A DNA stretch of 64,000 nt from JANQJD01 sp965601685 (GTDB lineage Bacteria > Pseudomonadota > Alphaproteobacteria > Rhodospirillales > Rhodospirillaceae). Below are positions 8,256-18,263 of this stretch, piece by piece (positions within the stretch are counted from its first letter, which is position 1; each line of letters opens with the position of its first letter). The notes beneath the pieces were generated by a model that saw nothing but the letters and a program-made list of their open reading frames with translations, had not been told where the DNA came from and made no database searches. Location: assembly GCA_965601685.1 (NCBI GenBank), contig CBFCWI010000002.1:310001-374000 (forward strand), given 5' to 3'. A program made the position numbers and the translations under genes.

Positions 8256-11189
8256 TCATGTGGGGATCTGCATTGCGCCAGGCTCGGCTGGCCGCCGAAA
8301 CGGTTGAACGATCGCTTCTGCGTCCCAGCGCAACGCTTGCTCAACCAGTAACGCTTGTTCCTCTAGATGGCGACGCAGCAGACCAGTAGCCGGCGACGCT
8401 GATGCTTTACGGCCAACGTAAATCGGCCATCGCTGGGGACGTCCCAGCTCTTCGAGCATATATTGTAGACGTCGGTCAACATGAAAAAACGCCCCCTGGT
8501 TGGCTGGCTCTTCCTGGCACCACACCAGTTCAGCACAGGGATACTTGGTGAGCTGTGCCTTGATACTCACCTTGGGCCAGGGATACAGTTGTTCTACACG
8601 AACGATCGCCACATCTTTTAAACCAAGTTCAAGATGCCGTTGTACTAGATCGTAATAAACTTTGCCGCTGCACAGAATCACCCGACGCACTTGATCATGG
8701 GGAACCAAAGCTATACTATCCTGCAATACCCGATGGAACCGCGATGCAGGCCCGAAGGCTGCTAGTGGAGAGACACATGCCTTGTGTCGCAACAGTGTCT
8801 TTGGCGTAAATACGATTAGAGGCTTGCGGAAATTGCGCCGGATTTGTCGCCGTAACAGGTGAAAGAAGTTCGCTGGCGTTGTCGGGAGACATATCTGAAT
8901 GTTATCATCGGCAGTTAATTGCAGATAACGTTCTGGCCTGCCGGACGAGTGCTCTGGCCCCTGGCCTTCAAAACCATGTGGCAGGAATATTGTTAGACCC
9001 GACAGACGTAACCACTTCGCCTCCCCTGAGGTGATGAACTGGTCAAAAATCACTTGTGCGCCATTAGCAAAGTCGCCGAACTGTGCTTCCCAAATGACCA
9101 AGGCTGTTGGCATCGCAAGGGAATGTCCATACTCAAAGCCAAGAACTGATTCCTCAGATAAGGGACTATCAACAACCTCGAAAAGCGCCTGGCCATCGCG
9201 GATGTGATTGAGCGGGATGTAAACGGATTCGTTTCCCTGATCCACAAGTACTGCGTGCCGTTGCGAAAAAGTCCCACGCCCACTATCCTGGCCAGAAAGC
9301 CGCACAGGCGCGCCCTCAACTAGCAGAGTGCCAAACGCCAGTGTCTCAGCGGTTGCCCAATCAATGCCCTGACCAGTCTCTATCATACGCCGTTTGTTCC
9401 CCAGTTGACGAAGAATCTTAGCATGAAGAACTAAACCACTTGGTGGAGTAAAAAGAGCATATCCTACTACTTTTAGTATGTCTACTGACACGTCAGTGGA
9501 TTCCTGATGTAACTCTTCCTCTCCTGTTGCCGGAATCAGACCGCTCCAGATACCTTCTAGCCAGTCAGCCTTGTTAGGCCTGTAGTTTGTGGATGCTGCG
9601 TACTCTGCCTCCAAGCGATTCCAGCAACGTGCCGCGATACAATCTACTTCATTGTCACGTACCAGATTATCCTGCATCAGCTTACGGGCATAAATCCGTC
9701 GAGTCGTAGGATGGGTAGCAATCCGTCCGTACATAGTTGGCTGCGTGAAACCAGGTTCATCTGTTTCGTTATGACCATGACGGCGGTAGCAAAGCATGTC
9801 GACAACTACGTCCGCCATGAATTGCTGTCGGAATTCTGTTGCTATGCGAGCAACATGTACGACCGCCTCTGGATCGTCACCATTAACATGAAAAATGGGC
9901 GCCTGTACGCCTTTGGCCACATCAGACGGATAATGGCTAGAACGGCTATGCTGGGGCGATGTTGTGAAGCCAATCTGGTTGTTGATAATCACGTGAATCG
10001 TACCACCGCTGCAGTACCCTTTCAACTGTGACAAACCAAAGCACTCAGCGACCATACCCTGACCAGCGAAGGCGGCATCGCCATGTAGGATGACTCCCAT
10101 GACCTCGTCGCGGGCAATCATACCACCGCGCAGTGTCTGATTAGCTCGCACCTTGCCGAGCACTACTGGGTCCGCAGCCTCTAGGTGTGAGGGATTGGCA
10201 ATCAACGAGATATGTATCGTCCTGTTGTCAAACACGCGATCAGTTGATGTGCCCAGATGGTACTTGACATCACCAGAGCCCTGCACGTCTTCTGGATGGG
10301 CTGGGTTCCCCTGGAACTCCGAAAAGATGGCCCGATAGGGCTTCTTTAACACATGAGCGAGCACGTTAAGCCGGCCGCGATGAGCCATGCCGAGTACAAT
10401 ATTGTTTAGGCCAAGTTGGCTACCGCGTTTGAGAATCTGTTCCAGCAGCGGGATAAGAGACTCTCCACCCTCCAGGCCAAAACGCTTTGTACCGACGTAC
10501 TTGGTATGCAAGAAGCGTTCAAACTCTTCAGACTCTGTTAGCTGTTCAAGGATGGCACGCTGATCTGTGGAAGAAAATGCCGTTTGATTACGACCATTTT
10601 CAATTATACGTTGAATCCACGCTTTCTGCTCGGGATCCTGGATATGCATGAACTCGACACCGATGTGACTGCAATAGGTCACTTGCACGGCCCCGAGGAT
10701 CTGCCGCAAAGTAGCGGTTTCCATCCCAAGCACATTGTCTATGAAGATCTCACGATCTAGGTCAGCTTCTGTGAAACCATATTCATGATAGTCAAGCTCT
10801 GGGTGGTAGTGTTCTCCATGCAGGCCAAGGGGATCCAGACGGGCAATGAGGTGGCCCCGGACCCTGTAAACCCTAATCATCATCAAGGCACGAATAGAAT
10901 CAAGGGTGTGCCGGCGGACGTCCGCGGTAACTATCCCACGTGACGCGTTGCTCTTTTCGCCTCGTGCATTCTGATTCACGTTAGTCCCGATGACCTCTGC
11001 CCCAGCAGGCGACCACGAAACTCCCTGCAAATCTGCTAAGACTGACGGGTTTCTTTCCTTTAACTCGTCGAAGAATTGGGCCCAGCTCTGATCAATCGCG
11101 GCCCTGTCCAGGAGATACCGTTGATACAGCTCAGCGATGAAGGTCGCGTTTGTTCCGAAGAGAAATGTCTCTACGCTGCTGCGTCCCAT
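8256..11189 (-). CDS. sucA: 2-oxoglutarate dehydrogenase E1 component
   Basis: SucA is the thiamine-diphosphate-dependent E1 subunit that decarboxylates 2-oxoglutarate in the TCA cycle. The 977-residue length is typical. The N-terminal segment for E2 binding, the SHLEAADPVVLGK region, the thiamine-diphosphate motif GDAAFAGQGMVAE, INNQIGFTTSP, and RRHGHNETDEP are all intact. The C-terminal transketolase-like domain includes FEGQGPEHSSGRPERYLQL. It sits between sucD (160 bases upstream) and sucB in the conserved alphaproteobacterial order. Confidence 0.96.
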   Translation of the reverse strand: MGRSSVETFLFGTNATFIAELYQRYLLDRAAIDQSWAQFFDELKERNPSVLADLQGVSWSPAGAEVIGTNVNQNARGEKSNASRGIVTADVRRHTLDSIRALMMIRVYRVRGHLIARLDPLGLHGEHYHPELDYHEYGFTEADLDREIFIDNVLGMETATLRQILGAVQVTYCSHIGVEFMHIQDPEQKAWIQRIIENGRNQTAFSSTDQRAILEQLTESEEFERFLHTKYVGTKRFGLEGGESLIPLLEQILKRGSQLGLNNIVLGMAHRGRLNVLAHVLKKPYRAIFSEFQGNPAHPEDVQGSGDVKYHLGTSTDRVFDNRTIHISLIANPSHLEAADPVVLGKVRANQTLRGGMIARDEVMGVILHGDAAFAGQGMVAECFGLSQLKGYCSGGTIHVIINNQIGFTTSPQHSRSSHYPSDVAKGVQAPIFHVNGDDPEAVVHVARIATEFRQQFMADVVVDMLCYRRHGHNETDEPGFTQPTMYGRIATHPTTRRIYARKLMQDNLVRDNEVDCIAARCWNRLEAEYAASTNYRPNKADWLEGIWSGLIPATGEEELHQESTDVSVDILKVVGYALFTPPSGLVLHAKILRQLGNKRRMIETGQGIDWATAETLAFGTLLVEGAPVRLSGQDSGRGTFSQRHAVLVDQGNESVYIPLNHIRDGQALFEVVDSPLSEESVLGFEYGHSLAMPTALVIWEAQFGDFANGAQVIFDQFITSGEAKWLRLSGLTIFLPHGFEGQGPEHSSGRPERYLQLTADDNIQICLPTTPANFFHLLRRQIRRNFRKPLIVFTPKTLLRHKACVSPLAAFGPASRFHRVLQDSIALVPHDQVRRVILCSGKVYYDLVQRHLELGLKDVAIVRVEQLYPWPKVSIKAQLTKYPCAELVWCQEEPANQGAFFHVDRRLQYMLEELGRPQRWPIYVGRKASASPATGLLRRHLEEQALLVEQALRWDAEAIVQPFRRPAEPGAMQIPT

Positions 11190-11349
11190 CTATGGTCGGT
11201 GCGGCTTGCACCGCATCGCCTTCCTCATCTAGGACACTCGGTTGACACATCCACTGTGAGTCAGCCGTGCCATCCCGGCGCGAAACCACACAGAGCCACA
11301 TGCTAGATTAAGCCGCGCAGTTTGGCAACGCATTCGCTCATGAGCACTT

Positions 11350-12228
11350 TCAATTGCGTATGGCTTTCAACATAGCACTGCCAAGGGCTGCAGGGGATTC
11401 CGTGACATGAACACCGGCAGAGCGCAGGGCTTCATACTTGTCAGCAGCAGTACCTTTACCACCAGAGATGATGGCGCCAGCATGCCCCATCCTCCGTCCT
11501 GGTGGTGCTGTCGCCCCAGCGATGAAGCCTACTACTGGCTTCTTGACCTTATTGTGCTTGAGAAAATCCGCCGCTTCCTCTTCAGCTGTACCACCGATCT
11601 CGCCAATCATGACGATCCCCTCAGTTTCTGAATCCGCGAGAAACGCTTCAAAGCAGTCTATGAAATTCGTACCGTTCAGGGGGTCACCTCCGATGCCTAT
11701 ACAGGTGGACTGTCCTAGGCCGGCACTTGTGGTTTGCGCTACCGCCTCGTAGGTCAGGGTTCCGGAGCGAGAGATGACACCGATGTTACCCTTCTGGTGA
11801 ATGTGTCCAGGCATGATCCCAATCTTACAGTCGCCCGGTGTGATGATGCCTGGGCAATTGGGGCCAATCAGACGGCTTTTGCTCTGTGCTGTGAGCACAC
11901 GCCTAACCTGTAACATATCCGCAACAGGAATCCCCTCGGTAATGCAAACGATCAGGGGCACTTCAGCAGCCACAGATTCCAGAATGGCGTCTGCAGCAAA
12001 AGGTGGTGGGACATATATAACTGTGGCATCAGCACCAGTCATCTCTCGGGCCATAGTGACGGTATCAAATATAGGCAGATCGAGATGCATCGTGCCCCCC
12101 TTACCAGGGGTCACACCGCCAACCATTTGTGTGCCATAAGCGATGGCCTGTTCTGTATGGAAGGTCCCTTGGGCGCCAGTAATACCTTGACAGAGGACCT
12201 TCGTGTCCTTGTTAACAAAAATAGCCAT
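11350..12228 (-). CDS. sucD: succinyl-CoA synthetase alpha subunit
   Basis: The alpha subunit binds CoA and carries the phosphohistidine of succinyl-CoA ligase. The 292-residue product has the N-terminal CoA-binding fold (TKVLCQGITGAQGTFH), GPNCPGIITP, and the active-site segment GRRMGHAGAIISGGKGTA, in which the His of GHAGA is phosphorylated. Only one base separates it from sucC, so the two subunits are likely translated together. Confidence 0.96.
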   Translation of the reverse strand: MAIFVNKDTKVLCQGITGAQGTFHTEQAIAYGTQMVGGVTPGKGGTMHLDLPIFDTVTMAREMTGADATVIYVPPPFAADAILESVAAEVPLIVCITEGIPVADMLQVRRVLTAQSKSRLIGPNCPGIITPGDCKIGIMPGHIHQKGNIGVISRSGTLTYEAVAQTTSAGLGQSTCIGIGGDPLNGTNFIDCFEAFLADSETEGIVMIGEIGGTAEEEAADFLKHNKVKKPVVGFIAGATAPPGRRMGHAGAIISGGKGTAADKYEALRSAGVHVTESPAALGSAMLKAIRN

Positions 12229-12229
12229 G

Positions 12230-13429
12230 TCACGCAGCCTCCTGCACAGCCTTGACTACCTTTTCTGCTGCGTCAGCTAGGTTATCGGCAGTAATGATAG
12301 GCAGTCCAGATTCGTGAATGACCTTCTTGCCAAAATCAACATTTGTGCCTTCCAACCGTACGACCAAAGGCACATGCAGGCTGACCTCGCGTGCCGCAGC
12401 CACTACACCTTCTGCGATTATATCACATCGCATGATACCTCCGAAGATGTTTACTAAAATCCCCTTGACATTTGTTTCCGATAAAATCAACTTGAAGGCG
12501 ATTGTTACACGCTCCTTAGTTGCACCACCACCAACATCGAGAAAATTTGCTGGAGAGCCACCGTAGAGTTTAATGATATCCATAGTTGCCATTGCAAGGC
12601 CTGCGCCGTTGACCATGCAACCTATGCTACCATCTAGGGTGATATAATTCAGAGAGTGACGAGCCGCTTCTCGCTCGCGTGGATCTTCCTCATCCTCGTC
12701 ACGCAACTCCACAACCTCCTTATGACGGAACAAGGCGTTATCGTCAAAATTCATCTTGGCATCAAGTGCAATGACATCACCCGCTGGAGTCACAACAAGC
12801 GGGTTGATCTCAATCAGCGAAGCGTCCAGTTCCACGAACGCATGGTACATGGATGTGACAAAATTGATACAAGCACGGATTTGCTTTCCTTCGAGCTTGA
12901 GGCCGAAAGCGATCCTGCGAGCATGAAACTGCTGGATACCCATAATAAAATCTACAGGCACTTTTATGATCTTCTCTGGGGTTTCCGCAGCTACTTTCTC
13001 GATTTCCATTCCTCCTTCCGTAGAAGCTATAATAGTCACACAAGAGGCAGCCCGATCAATGAGCATGGATAAGTAGAGCTCGCGTGCAATGTCGCACCCG
13101 GATTCTATATACAGCCGTTTCACGGTCTTGCCGCCAGCGCCAGTCTGATGAGTCACCAGTGTCTGGCCGAGCATTTGTTCAGCGTGAGCACGCACGTCTG
13201 CTGCTGTCCGTACTAGACGCACCCCACCTTTCTCACCAGCTTCAGATTCTTTAAACTTACCCTTGCCGCGCCCACCGGCATGAATCTGGGATTTTACGAC
13301 GAAAAGCGACCCACCAAGCTGATGCGCTGCGGACTCCGCCTCCTCAGGCGTATAGGCAACCATGCCGTTGTTAATCGCAACGCCATATCTCTTCAGAAGT
13401 TGCTTCGCTTGGTATTCATGGATATTCAT
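12230..13429 (-). CDS. sucC: succinyl-CoA synthetase beta subunit (ADP-forming)
   Basis: The beta subunit provides the ATP-grasp nucleotide site and binds succinate. The 399-residue length is standard. It begins MNIHEYQAKQLLKRYGV, has the ATP-grasp segment QIHAGGRGKGKFKES and LIEINPLVV, and contains the glycine-rich NGAGLAMATMD and DVGGGATKERV. It lies 20 bases downstream of mdh and one base before sucD, within the mdh-sucC-sucD-sucA-sucB cluster. Confidence 0.96.
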   Translation of the reverse strand: MNIHEYQAKQLLKRYGVAINNGMVAYTPEEAESAAHQLGGSLFVVKSQIHAGGRGKGKFKESEAGEKGGVRLVRTAADVRAHAEQMLGQTLVTHQTGAGGKTVKRLYIESGCDIARELYLSMLIDRAASCVTIIASTEGGMEIEKVAAETPEKIIKVPVDFIMGIQQFHARRIAFGLKLEGKQIRACINFVTSMYHAFVELDASLIEINPLVVTPAGDVIALDAKMNFDDNALFRHKEVVELRDEDEEDPREREAARHSLNYITLDGSIGCMVNGAGLAMATMDIIKLYGGSPANFLDVGGGATKERVTIAFKLILSETNVKGILVNIFGGIMRCDIIAEGVVAAAREVSLHVPLVVRLEGTNVDFGKKVIHESGLPIITADNLADAAEKVVKAVQEAA

Positions 13430-13449
13430 GGGCTCAGTCTCCCCTTAGG

Positions 13450-14409
13450 TCACGCCGGCTGCATCATATTCTTTGCAGCGTCGACCAGCGTACGGACTGC
13501 TAGTACTGACTGGTCGAAAGCCGCCTTTTCCGAGACACTGAGTTCGATTTCTATAATTTTCTCTACTCCACCGGCTCCAATCACGGCTGGAACGCCAACG
13601 TACATCCCATCCACCCCGTATTCCTTGTCGCACCAAGCAGCGCAGGGAAGAATACGCTTCTTGTCTTTCAGATAGCTTTCGACCATCACAATGCCAGCAG
13701 CTGCTGGTGCATAAAACGCTGAACCTGTCTTTAGAAGACCAACAATTTCCGCTCCTCCATTACGAGTACGCTCTACAATAGAATCAACCCGTGACTGAGT
13801 ACTCCAACCGAGCCGTACGCATTCCGGCAAAGGGACACCCCCAACGGATGAATAGCGGACCAATGGCACCATAGTATCCCCATGTCCACCTAGCACGAAG
13901 GCACTGACATCTTCAACAGAGACATTGAACTCCTCAGCCAGGAAGGTACGGAATCGCCCAGAATCGAGAACGCCTCCCATGCCGACGACCTTATGAGTCG
14001 GCAGACCAGAGACTTCGCGCAGCACCCATACCATAGCATCAAGCGGATTTGTGATGCAGATCACAAAGGCGTTCTTGCAATATTGCCTGACTCCCTCGCC
14101 TACAGCTCTCATGACCTTGGTATTGATTCCGATGAGGTCATCGCGACTCATACCAGGCTTGCGAGGAACACCAGCAGTAACCACTACTACGTCTGCACCT
14201 TCTATCGCTGCATAAGTACTCGCACCAACCAACTGACAGTCTATATTTTCTATAGCGCTGCTTTGCTGTATGTCTAGTGCCTTTCCCGATGGCATGCCTT
14301 CGATAACATCAAAGAGAACAACATCACCAAGCTCTTTGAGCAAGATGAGATGAGCTAAGGTGCCGCCAATGTTGCCGGCTCCAACCAGTGCGATCTTCTT
14401 ACGTGCCAT
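13450..14409 (-). CDS. mdh: malate dehydrogenase (LDH-like type)
   Basis: This enzyme interconverts malate and oxaloacetate using NAD. The 319-residue protein is of the LDH-like type common in Alphaproteobacteria. It shows the Rossmann motif VGAGNIGGTLAHL, the substrate arginine loop AGVPRKPGMSRDDLIGIN, CITNPLDAMVW and the catalytic histidine in LGGHGDTMVPL. It is the first gene of the TCA block, with a 262-base leader upstream that contains a possible promoter. Confidence 0.96.
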   Translation of the reverse strand: MARKKIALVGAGNIGGTLAHLILLKELGDVVLFDVIEGMPSGKALDIQQSSAIENIDCQLVGASTYAAIEGADVVVVTAGVPRKPGMSRDDLIGINTKVMRAVGEGVRQYCKNAFVICITNPLDAMVWVLREVSGLPTHKVVGMGGVLDSGRFRTFLAEEFNVSVEDVSAFVLGGHGDTMVPLVRYSSVGGVPLPECVRLGWSTQSRVDSIVERTRNGGAEIVGLLKTGSAFYAPAAAGIVMVESYLKDKKRILPCAAWCDKEYGVDGMYVGVPAVIGAGGVEKIIEIELSVSEKAAFDQSVLAVRTLVDAAKNMMQPA

Positions 14410-14537
14410 ACACGCCCCCTCTAAAAAGCTCCATTCAACGGTCTAACCCCACCTTGACATGGCGACGCCAAGGGATCGCTCGAGGCCATTTCACTTGTTA
14501 GCTTGCCGTGATTCGTCTTCAATAACAAGATTCTTCT

Positions 14538-14567
14538 GCTATACTGTATTAAAAGGTGTATCATCAA
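14538..14567 (-). promoter_or_regulatory. possible sigma-70 promoter for the mdh-suc operon
   Basis: On the minus strand, TTGATG (14562-14567) and TATAGC (14538-14543) are separated by 18 bases and point toward mdh, leaving a leader of about 125 bases. Each hexamer matches four of six consensus bases. The fit is modest, in an AT-richer part of the spacer. Confidence 0.3.
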
Positions 14568-14671
14568 CTGATAATACATCTTAATAGATCATGAGCAATC
14601 AGATGCCAATCAGAAAGACTTCGCTACGCACAAGACAGTACAGTCACGGCATCTCTAGTTTTTAGAGAGTT

Positions 14672-15559
14672 TTACCCTTTCCGGATTAGCGTGCCGGCGC
14701 CGTGGGTTGTGAAAAGTTCCAGAAGGATGACATGGGGAACGCGCCCATCCAGTATGACTGCGGCCTCTACTCCTCGCTCGACAGCATCAAGACACGTATG
14801 AATCTTCGGTATCATACCACCCTTAATAACGCCGTCTGCGATAGCCCTCTTCGCTTGGGTACCAGTCATCTCTGTAATTAAACGCCCCTCTCTATCCAGA
14901 ACTCCTTCTACATCAGTCAGCATCAGCAAACGCCGTGCGGCCAGAGCCCCAGCAACAGCTCCAGCAGCGGTGTCAGCATTGATGTTGTAGCTTTCGCCGG
15001 CGCGCCCCATGCCAACTGGCGCGATGACTGGAATGATGTCTGACTCTCGAAATGTGTCGAGAATATGGGGGGTGATGGTAGCAGGTTCCCCAACGTACCC
15101 TAAGTCTGTTTTGTGATGCAGCTTGGTCGCTTGAATCAGTTTGCCGTCTTTACCTGACAGGCCAACAGCAAAGCCGCCCTGTTGATTGATAGCAGCGACG
15201 ATCTGTTTGTTAATCAGCCCTGATAAGACCATCTCAACCACGCTCATGGTTTCTGCATCCGTAACGCGTAAGCCATCCATGAAAGAGCTTGGGATCTGCA
15301 ATCTTTGCAGCATGGCACCGATTTGCGGCCCACCACCATGTACTACCACCGGGTGAATACCAATCTGCTTGAGCAGCACCACGTCGCGGGCAAAATCTGC
15401 CGCTAGATGATCCTCACCCATAGCATGGCCACCGTACTTGACTACGAATGTCCCGCCGGAAAAGGCACGCATATATGGCAAGGCTTCCACTAGCGTCTGG
15501 GTCTTCGCTAACCAGATATCCCGCTCTGTTGCCATGGTGGTCTGTACAGGCGCACTCAT
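14672..15559 (-). CDS. argB: acetylglutamate kinase
   Basis: ArgB phosphorylates N-acetylglutamate in arginine synthesis. The 295-residue amino-acid-kinase fold shows KYGGHAMGEDHLAADFARD, VVVHGGGPQIGAML, GLSGKDGKLI, NINADTAAGAVAGAL, and VIKGGMIPKI near the end. Its start overlaps the end of engB by four bases. The engB-argB coupling is a conserved alphaproteobacterial arrangement, so it probably shares the rpmH-led transcript. Confidence 0.95.
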   Translation of the reverse strand: MSAPVQTTMATERDIWLAKTQTLVEALPYMRAFSGGTFVVKYGGHAMGEDHLAADFARDVVLLKQIGIHPVVVHGGGPQIGAMLQRLQIPSSFMDGLRVTDAETMSVVEMVLSGLINKQIVAAINQQGGFAVGLSGKDGKLIQATKLHHKTDLGYVGEPATITPHILDTFRESDIIPVIAPVGMGRAGESYNINADTAAGAVAGALAARRLLMLTDVEGVLDREGRLITEMTGTQAKRAIADGVIKGGMIPKIHTCLDAVERGVEAAVILDGRVPHVILLELFTTHGAGTLIRKG

Positions 15560-16239
15560 GTGTCCCGTTCCCTACCAGGGAGCGACAGGCCTTCCAGAGT
15601 GGCGCGCAGTATGGGGATACCAATGTGCTTTGCAGCACTAGTGATAAGCGCATATGGATAAGCAGCTGCATGACGGGCCGCTTCAGCGCTGGTAGCTACC
15701 TGCTGTGGAGGGATCTCTCCTGGTCCCATTTTATCTGCTTTTGTAAGGATCAGTTGATAGCTCACGGCAGACCGGTCGAGCATACACATGATCGCGTGAT
15801 CATTGTTCTTGATACCATGGCGGCCGTCGATCAGCAGCAAAACACGGCGCAGGGATGGTCTGCTACACAGGTAGTCGTATACTAGCCCAGTCCACTGTTG
15901 CACAATGGCCTTTGGGGCTTTGGCAGCATAGCCATATCCCGGCAGATCCACTAGTATCAGGCGATTTGCTAACTGAAAAAAAAGAACATGTTGCGTACAA
16001 CCAGACTGATTTGAGGTACGAGCTAAAGTCCGGCGATTCGTCAGGGCATTGATCAAGCTGGATTTACCGACATTAGAACGGCCAGCAAAAGCAATCTCAG
16101 GGAGGGAGCATAGAGGGAGTTGGCTGACGTCTGGCACAGCTGTCACAAATGTGCAAGGAGCAGAGAACAAACGCCGCCCAGCTTCAAGATCGAAGCTGGC
16201 TCCTTGTCCTCTTTCATGATCTGCATTTGAACCTGGCAT
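15556..16239 (-). CDS. engB: ribosome-biogenesis GTPase EngB (YsxC/YihA)
   Basis: EngB is a small GTPase needed for large-subunit ribosome assembly. In this 227-residue protein the P-loop GRSNVGKS is at residues 53-60, G3 is DLPGYGYA, and G4 is TKADK. The G2/switch I segment reads SGCTQH at residues 79-84, where the family usually has PGRTQ or PGKTQ. The G2 threonine is kept, but the proline and the basic residue are replaced. This may reflect relaxed constraint. It sits between yidC and argB. Confidence 0.92.
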   Translation of the reverse strand: MPGSNADHERGQGASFDLEAGRRLFSAPCTFVTAVPDVSQLPLCSLPEIAFAGRSNVGKSSLINALTNRRTLARTSNQSGCTQHVLFFQLANRLILVDLPGYGYAAKAPKAIVQQWTGLVYDYLCSRPSLRRVLLLIDGRHGIKNNDHAIMCMLDRSAVSYQLILTKADKMGPGEIPPQQVATSAEAARHAAAYPYALITSAAKHIGIPILRATLEGLSLPGRERDT

Positions 16240-16273
16240 ATGAACCTGACCGAGTGTTCCACATAGCGAGACA

Positions 16274-17959
16274 TCAAAGCTTCACGCCCATTCTTTTCAT
16301 GATCACCCACTGCTGAAGAATTGACAAAACATTATTCCACGCCCAATAGATAACCAAGCCTGCTGAGAACTGGGCGAGCATGACTGTGAAAACTATTGGC
16401 AGCATAGCAAAGACGCGAGCTTGCACTGGGTCAGCTGGTTGCGGATTCATTCTCTGCTGCAGCCACATTGTCACACCCATGACCAGTGGCCACACGCCGA
16501 TTTGTAGAAGTGCAGGTGGTGTCCACGGGATCAAGCTGAAGAGATTGAAAAGGCTGGTTGGATCTGGGGCAGACAGGTCCTGAATCCAGCCGAAGAATGG
16601 TGCATGCCGCATTTCTATAGTAATGAACAGAACCTTGTAGAGGGCAAAGAAGATAGGAATCTGGATCAGGATTGGCAGACAGCCAGCGGCTGGGTTGATC
16701 TTCTCCCTTTTGTAGAGGGCCATCATCTCCTGATTCAGCCGCACTCTGTCGTCTCTGAAGCGTTCCTGCAATTTTTTCAATTCAGGCTGCAGTTTCTTCA
16801 TCTTGCTCATGGCCTGATAGGATTTGTTGGCTAGTGGGAAGACCAAAGCCTTTATAAGGACGGTAAACAGTAAAATAGCAACCCCAAAGTTACCGACAAG
16901 CCCACGCAGAAACGTCAAAGCGTGAAAGAACGGCCTAGTCAGGAAGGAGAACCAGCCAAAATCAATAGCAAGATCAAACTTTCTGATTCCTAAGGTCGTT
17001 GCATAGTAGTCGAGCAGTTGAGCTTCCTTAGCACCGGCAAAGACTCTGCCTACAGTCTCAGCAAGGTGGCCGGGCGCTATGGTTTGTGCAGGCCCTACAT
17101 GGTCAACCTGATAGACATCAATACCGCGGATCATCTGGTGCAGGAAACGCATAGTAGCTTTCTGGTTCTGCGGCGGGACGAGTGCTACGAGCCAGTACTT
17201 ATCTGTGATACCAGCCCATCCACCTTCAGATTCTTCCCTGAAGATTTTTCCGCTTTCCTTCAAATCCTTATAATCTTTCTCCCTTAAGGTTCCATCCATC
17301 AGGCCGAGTGGTCCTTCATGTAGTATGTACATACCAGCCGTCTGGGGCGTACCATATCGATAGACAGCTTGATAAGGTGCCAAAGTTAATGGCACATCAC
17401 TGTGATTCTCCACTTTTTGATGCACCGTGAACATGTAGTCGCTGTCAACGGAAAATTTACGGCTGAAAACAACACCGTCCTTGTTAGTCCACGTCAGAGT
17501 GACCGGCTTCTCTACCCCTAAATAGTGTGAATCCGCCGTCCACCTGGTCGTGGCATCAGGGACCTCAAGACCCGGTGTCACTGGTGCCCAGCCGGAGTCG
17601 ACGTAGTAGGGAACGCTGCTGCTTGGCGGGGTCAAGAGACTGATTTCTGGGGCATATGGCTCAGGCGTGAGGTGATACTTAACCATAGTCAGCGTGTCAA
17701 TGCGTCCACCGATTAAGGCAATGGAACCATGCAGACTTGGCGTGCTAATAGAGATACGTGCTGTCGAGTCAGTTGATGGGACTCCTTCTACGGCAAGAGG
17801 GAGCGGTTCAGACTGGTCTTCCGCTCGGGACGGCACGGCTACTGATACTGAGGACGGCGTGGACGGCTGCTGATCGGTCGGCACGAGGATAAGCTGGAAC
17901 ACTAGTATAATCGCTAGGGAAAGGCTGACCGCCAGGATCACGTTGCGCTGTTCCGACAT
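16274..17959 (-). CDS. yidC: membrane protein insertase YidC
   Basis: YidC inserts and folds inner-membrane proteins, alone or with Sec. The 561-residue product has an N-terminal membrane anchor (NVILAVSLSLAIILVFQLIL), a large periplasmic beta domain, and the C-terminal five-helix insertase core (YQAMSKMKKLQPELKKLQ, INPAAGCLPILIQIPIFFAL, and IYWAWNNVLSILQQWVIMKR). The frame is open to 18070, but the conserved N-terminus MSEQRNVI begins at 17959. yidD lies 37 bases upstream. Confidence 0.95.
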   Translation of the reverse strand: MSEQRNVILAVSLSLAIILVFQLILVPTDQQPSTPSSVSVAVPSRAEDQSEPLPLAVEGVPSTDSTARISISTPSLHGSIALIGGRIDTLTMVKYHLTPEPYAPEISLLTPPSSSVPYYVDSGWAPVTPGLEVPDATTRWTADSHYLGVEKPVTLTWTNKDGVVFSRKFSVDSDYMFTVHQKVENHSDVPLTLAPYQAVYRYGTPQTAGMYILHEGPLGLMDGTLREKDYKDLKESGKIFREESEGGWAGITDKYWLVALVPPQNQKATMRFLHQMIRGIDVYQVDHVGPAQTIAPGHLAETVGRVFAGAKEAQLLDYYATTLGIRKFDLAIDFGWFSFLTRPFFHALTFLRGLVGNFGVAILLFTVLIKALVFPLANKSYQAMSKMKKLQPELKKLQERFRDDRVRLNQEMMALYKREKINPAAGCLPILIQIPIFFALYKVLFITIEMRHAPFFGWIQDLSAPDPTSLFNLFSLIPWTPPALLQIGVWPLVMGVTMWLQQRMNPQPADPVQARVFAMLPIVFTVMLAQFSAGLVIYWAWNNVLSILQQWVIMKRMGVKL

Positions 17960-17996
17960 GGTCTTGCAATCTGTTGCGAACTCGAGGTTCAATTGT

Positions 17997-18263
17997 TCAG
18001 GAAATAGGCGGATGTTCCCTAGCGGAGGAGATTGGCCATCGATCGGGCACTGGGTCGTAGCCTTGCCCACCCCAAGGATGACACCGTGCGAGCCGCAGCA
18101 CTGTCAGCCACCCACCTCGCACAGCGCCAAATCGTTCTATAGCTTCTATCATATAGGTAGAACAGGTCGGCAGATAGCGACAGTGCTGCGGCAAAATAGG
18201 GGAAATCAACCATCGATAAACATACACGAGAAACGTCATCATTGCGGCAACAGGTGACTTCAT
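17997..18263 (-). CDS. yidD: membrane protein insertion efficiency factor YidD
   Basis: YidD is a small membrane-associated protein of the rpmH-rnpA-yidD-yidC cluster that aids YidC-dependent insertion. The 88-residue product contains YRWLISPILPQHCRYLPTCS, TYMIEAIERFGAVRGGWL and ARCHPWGGQGYDPVP, all hallmark segments with the conserved cysteines. Its start overlaps the rnpA stop by four bases, as is usual. Confidence 0.93.
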   Translation of the reverse strand: MKSPVAAMMTFLVYVYRWLISPILPQHCRYLPTCSTYMIEAIERFGAVRGGWLTVLRLARCHPWGGQGYDPVPDRWPISSAREHPPIS

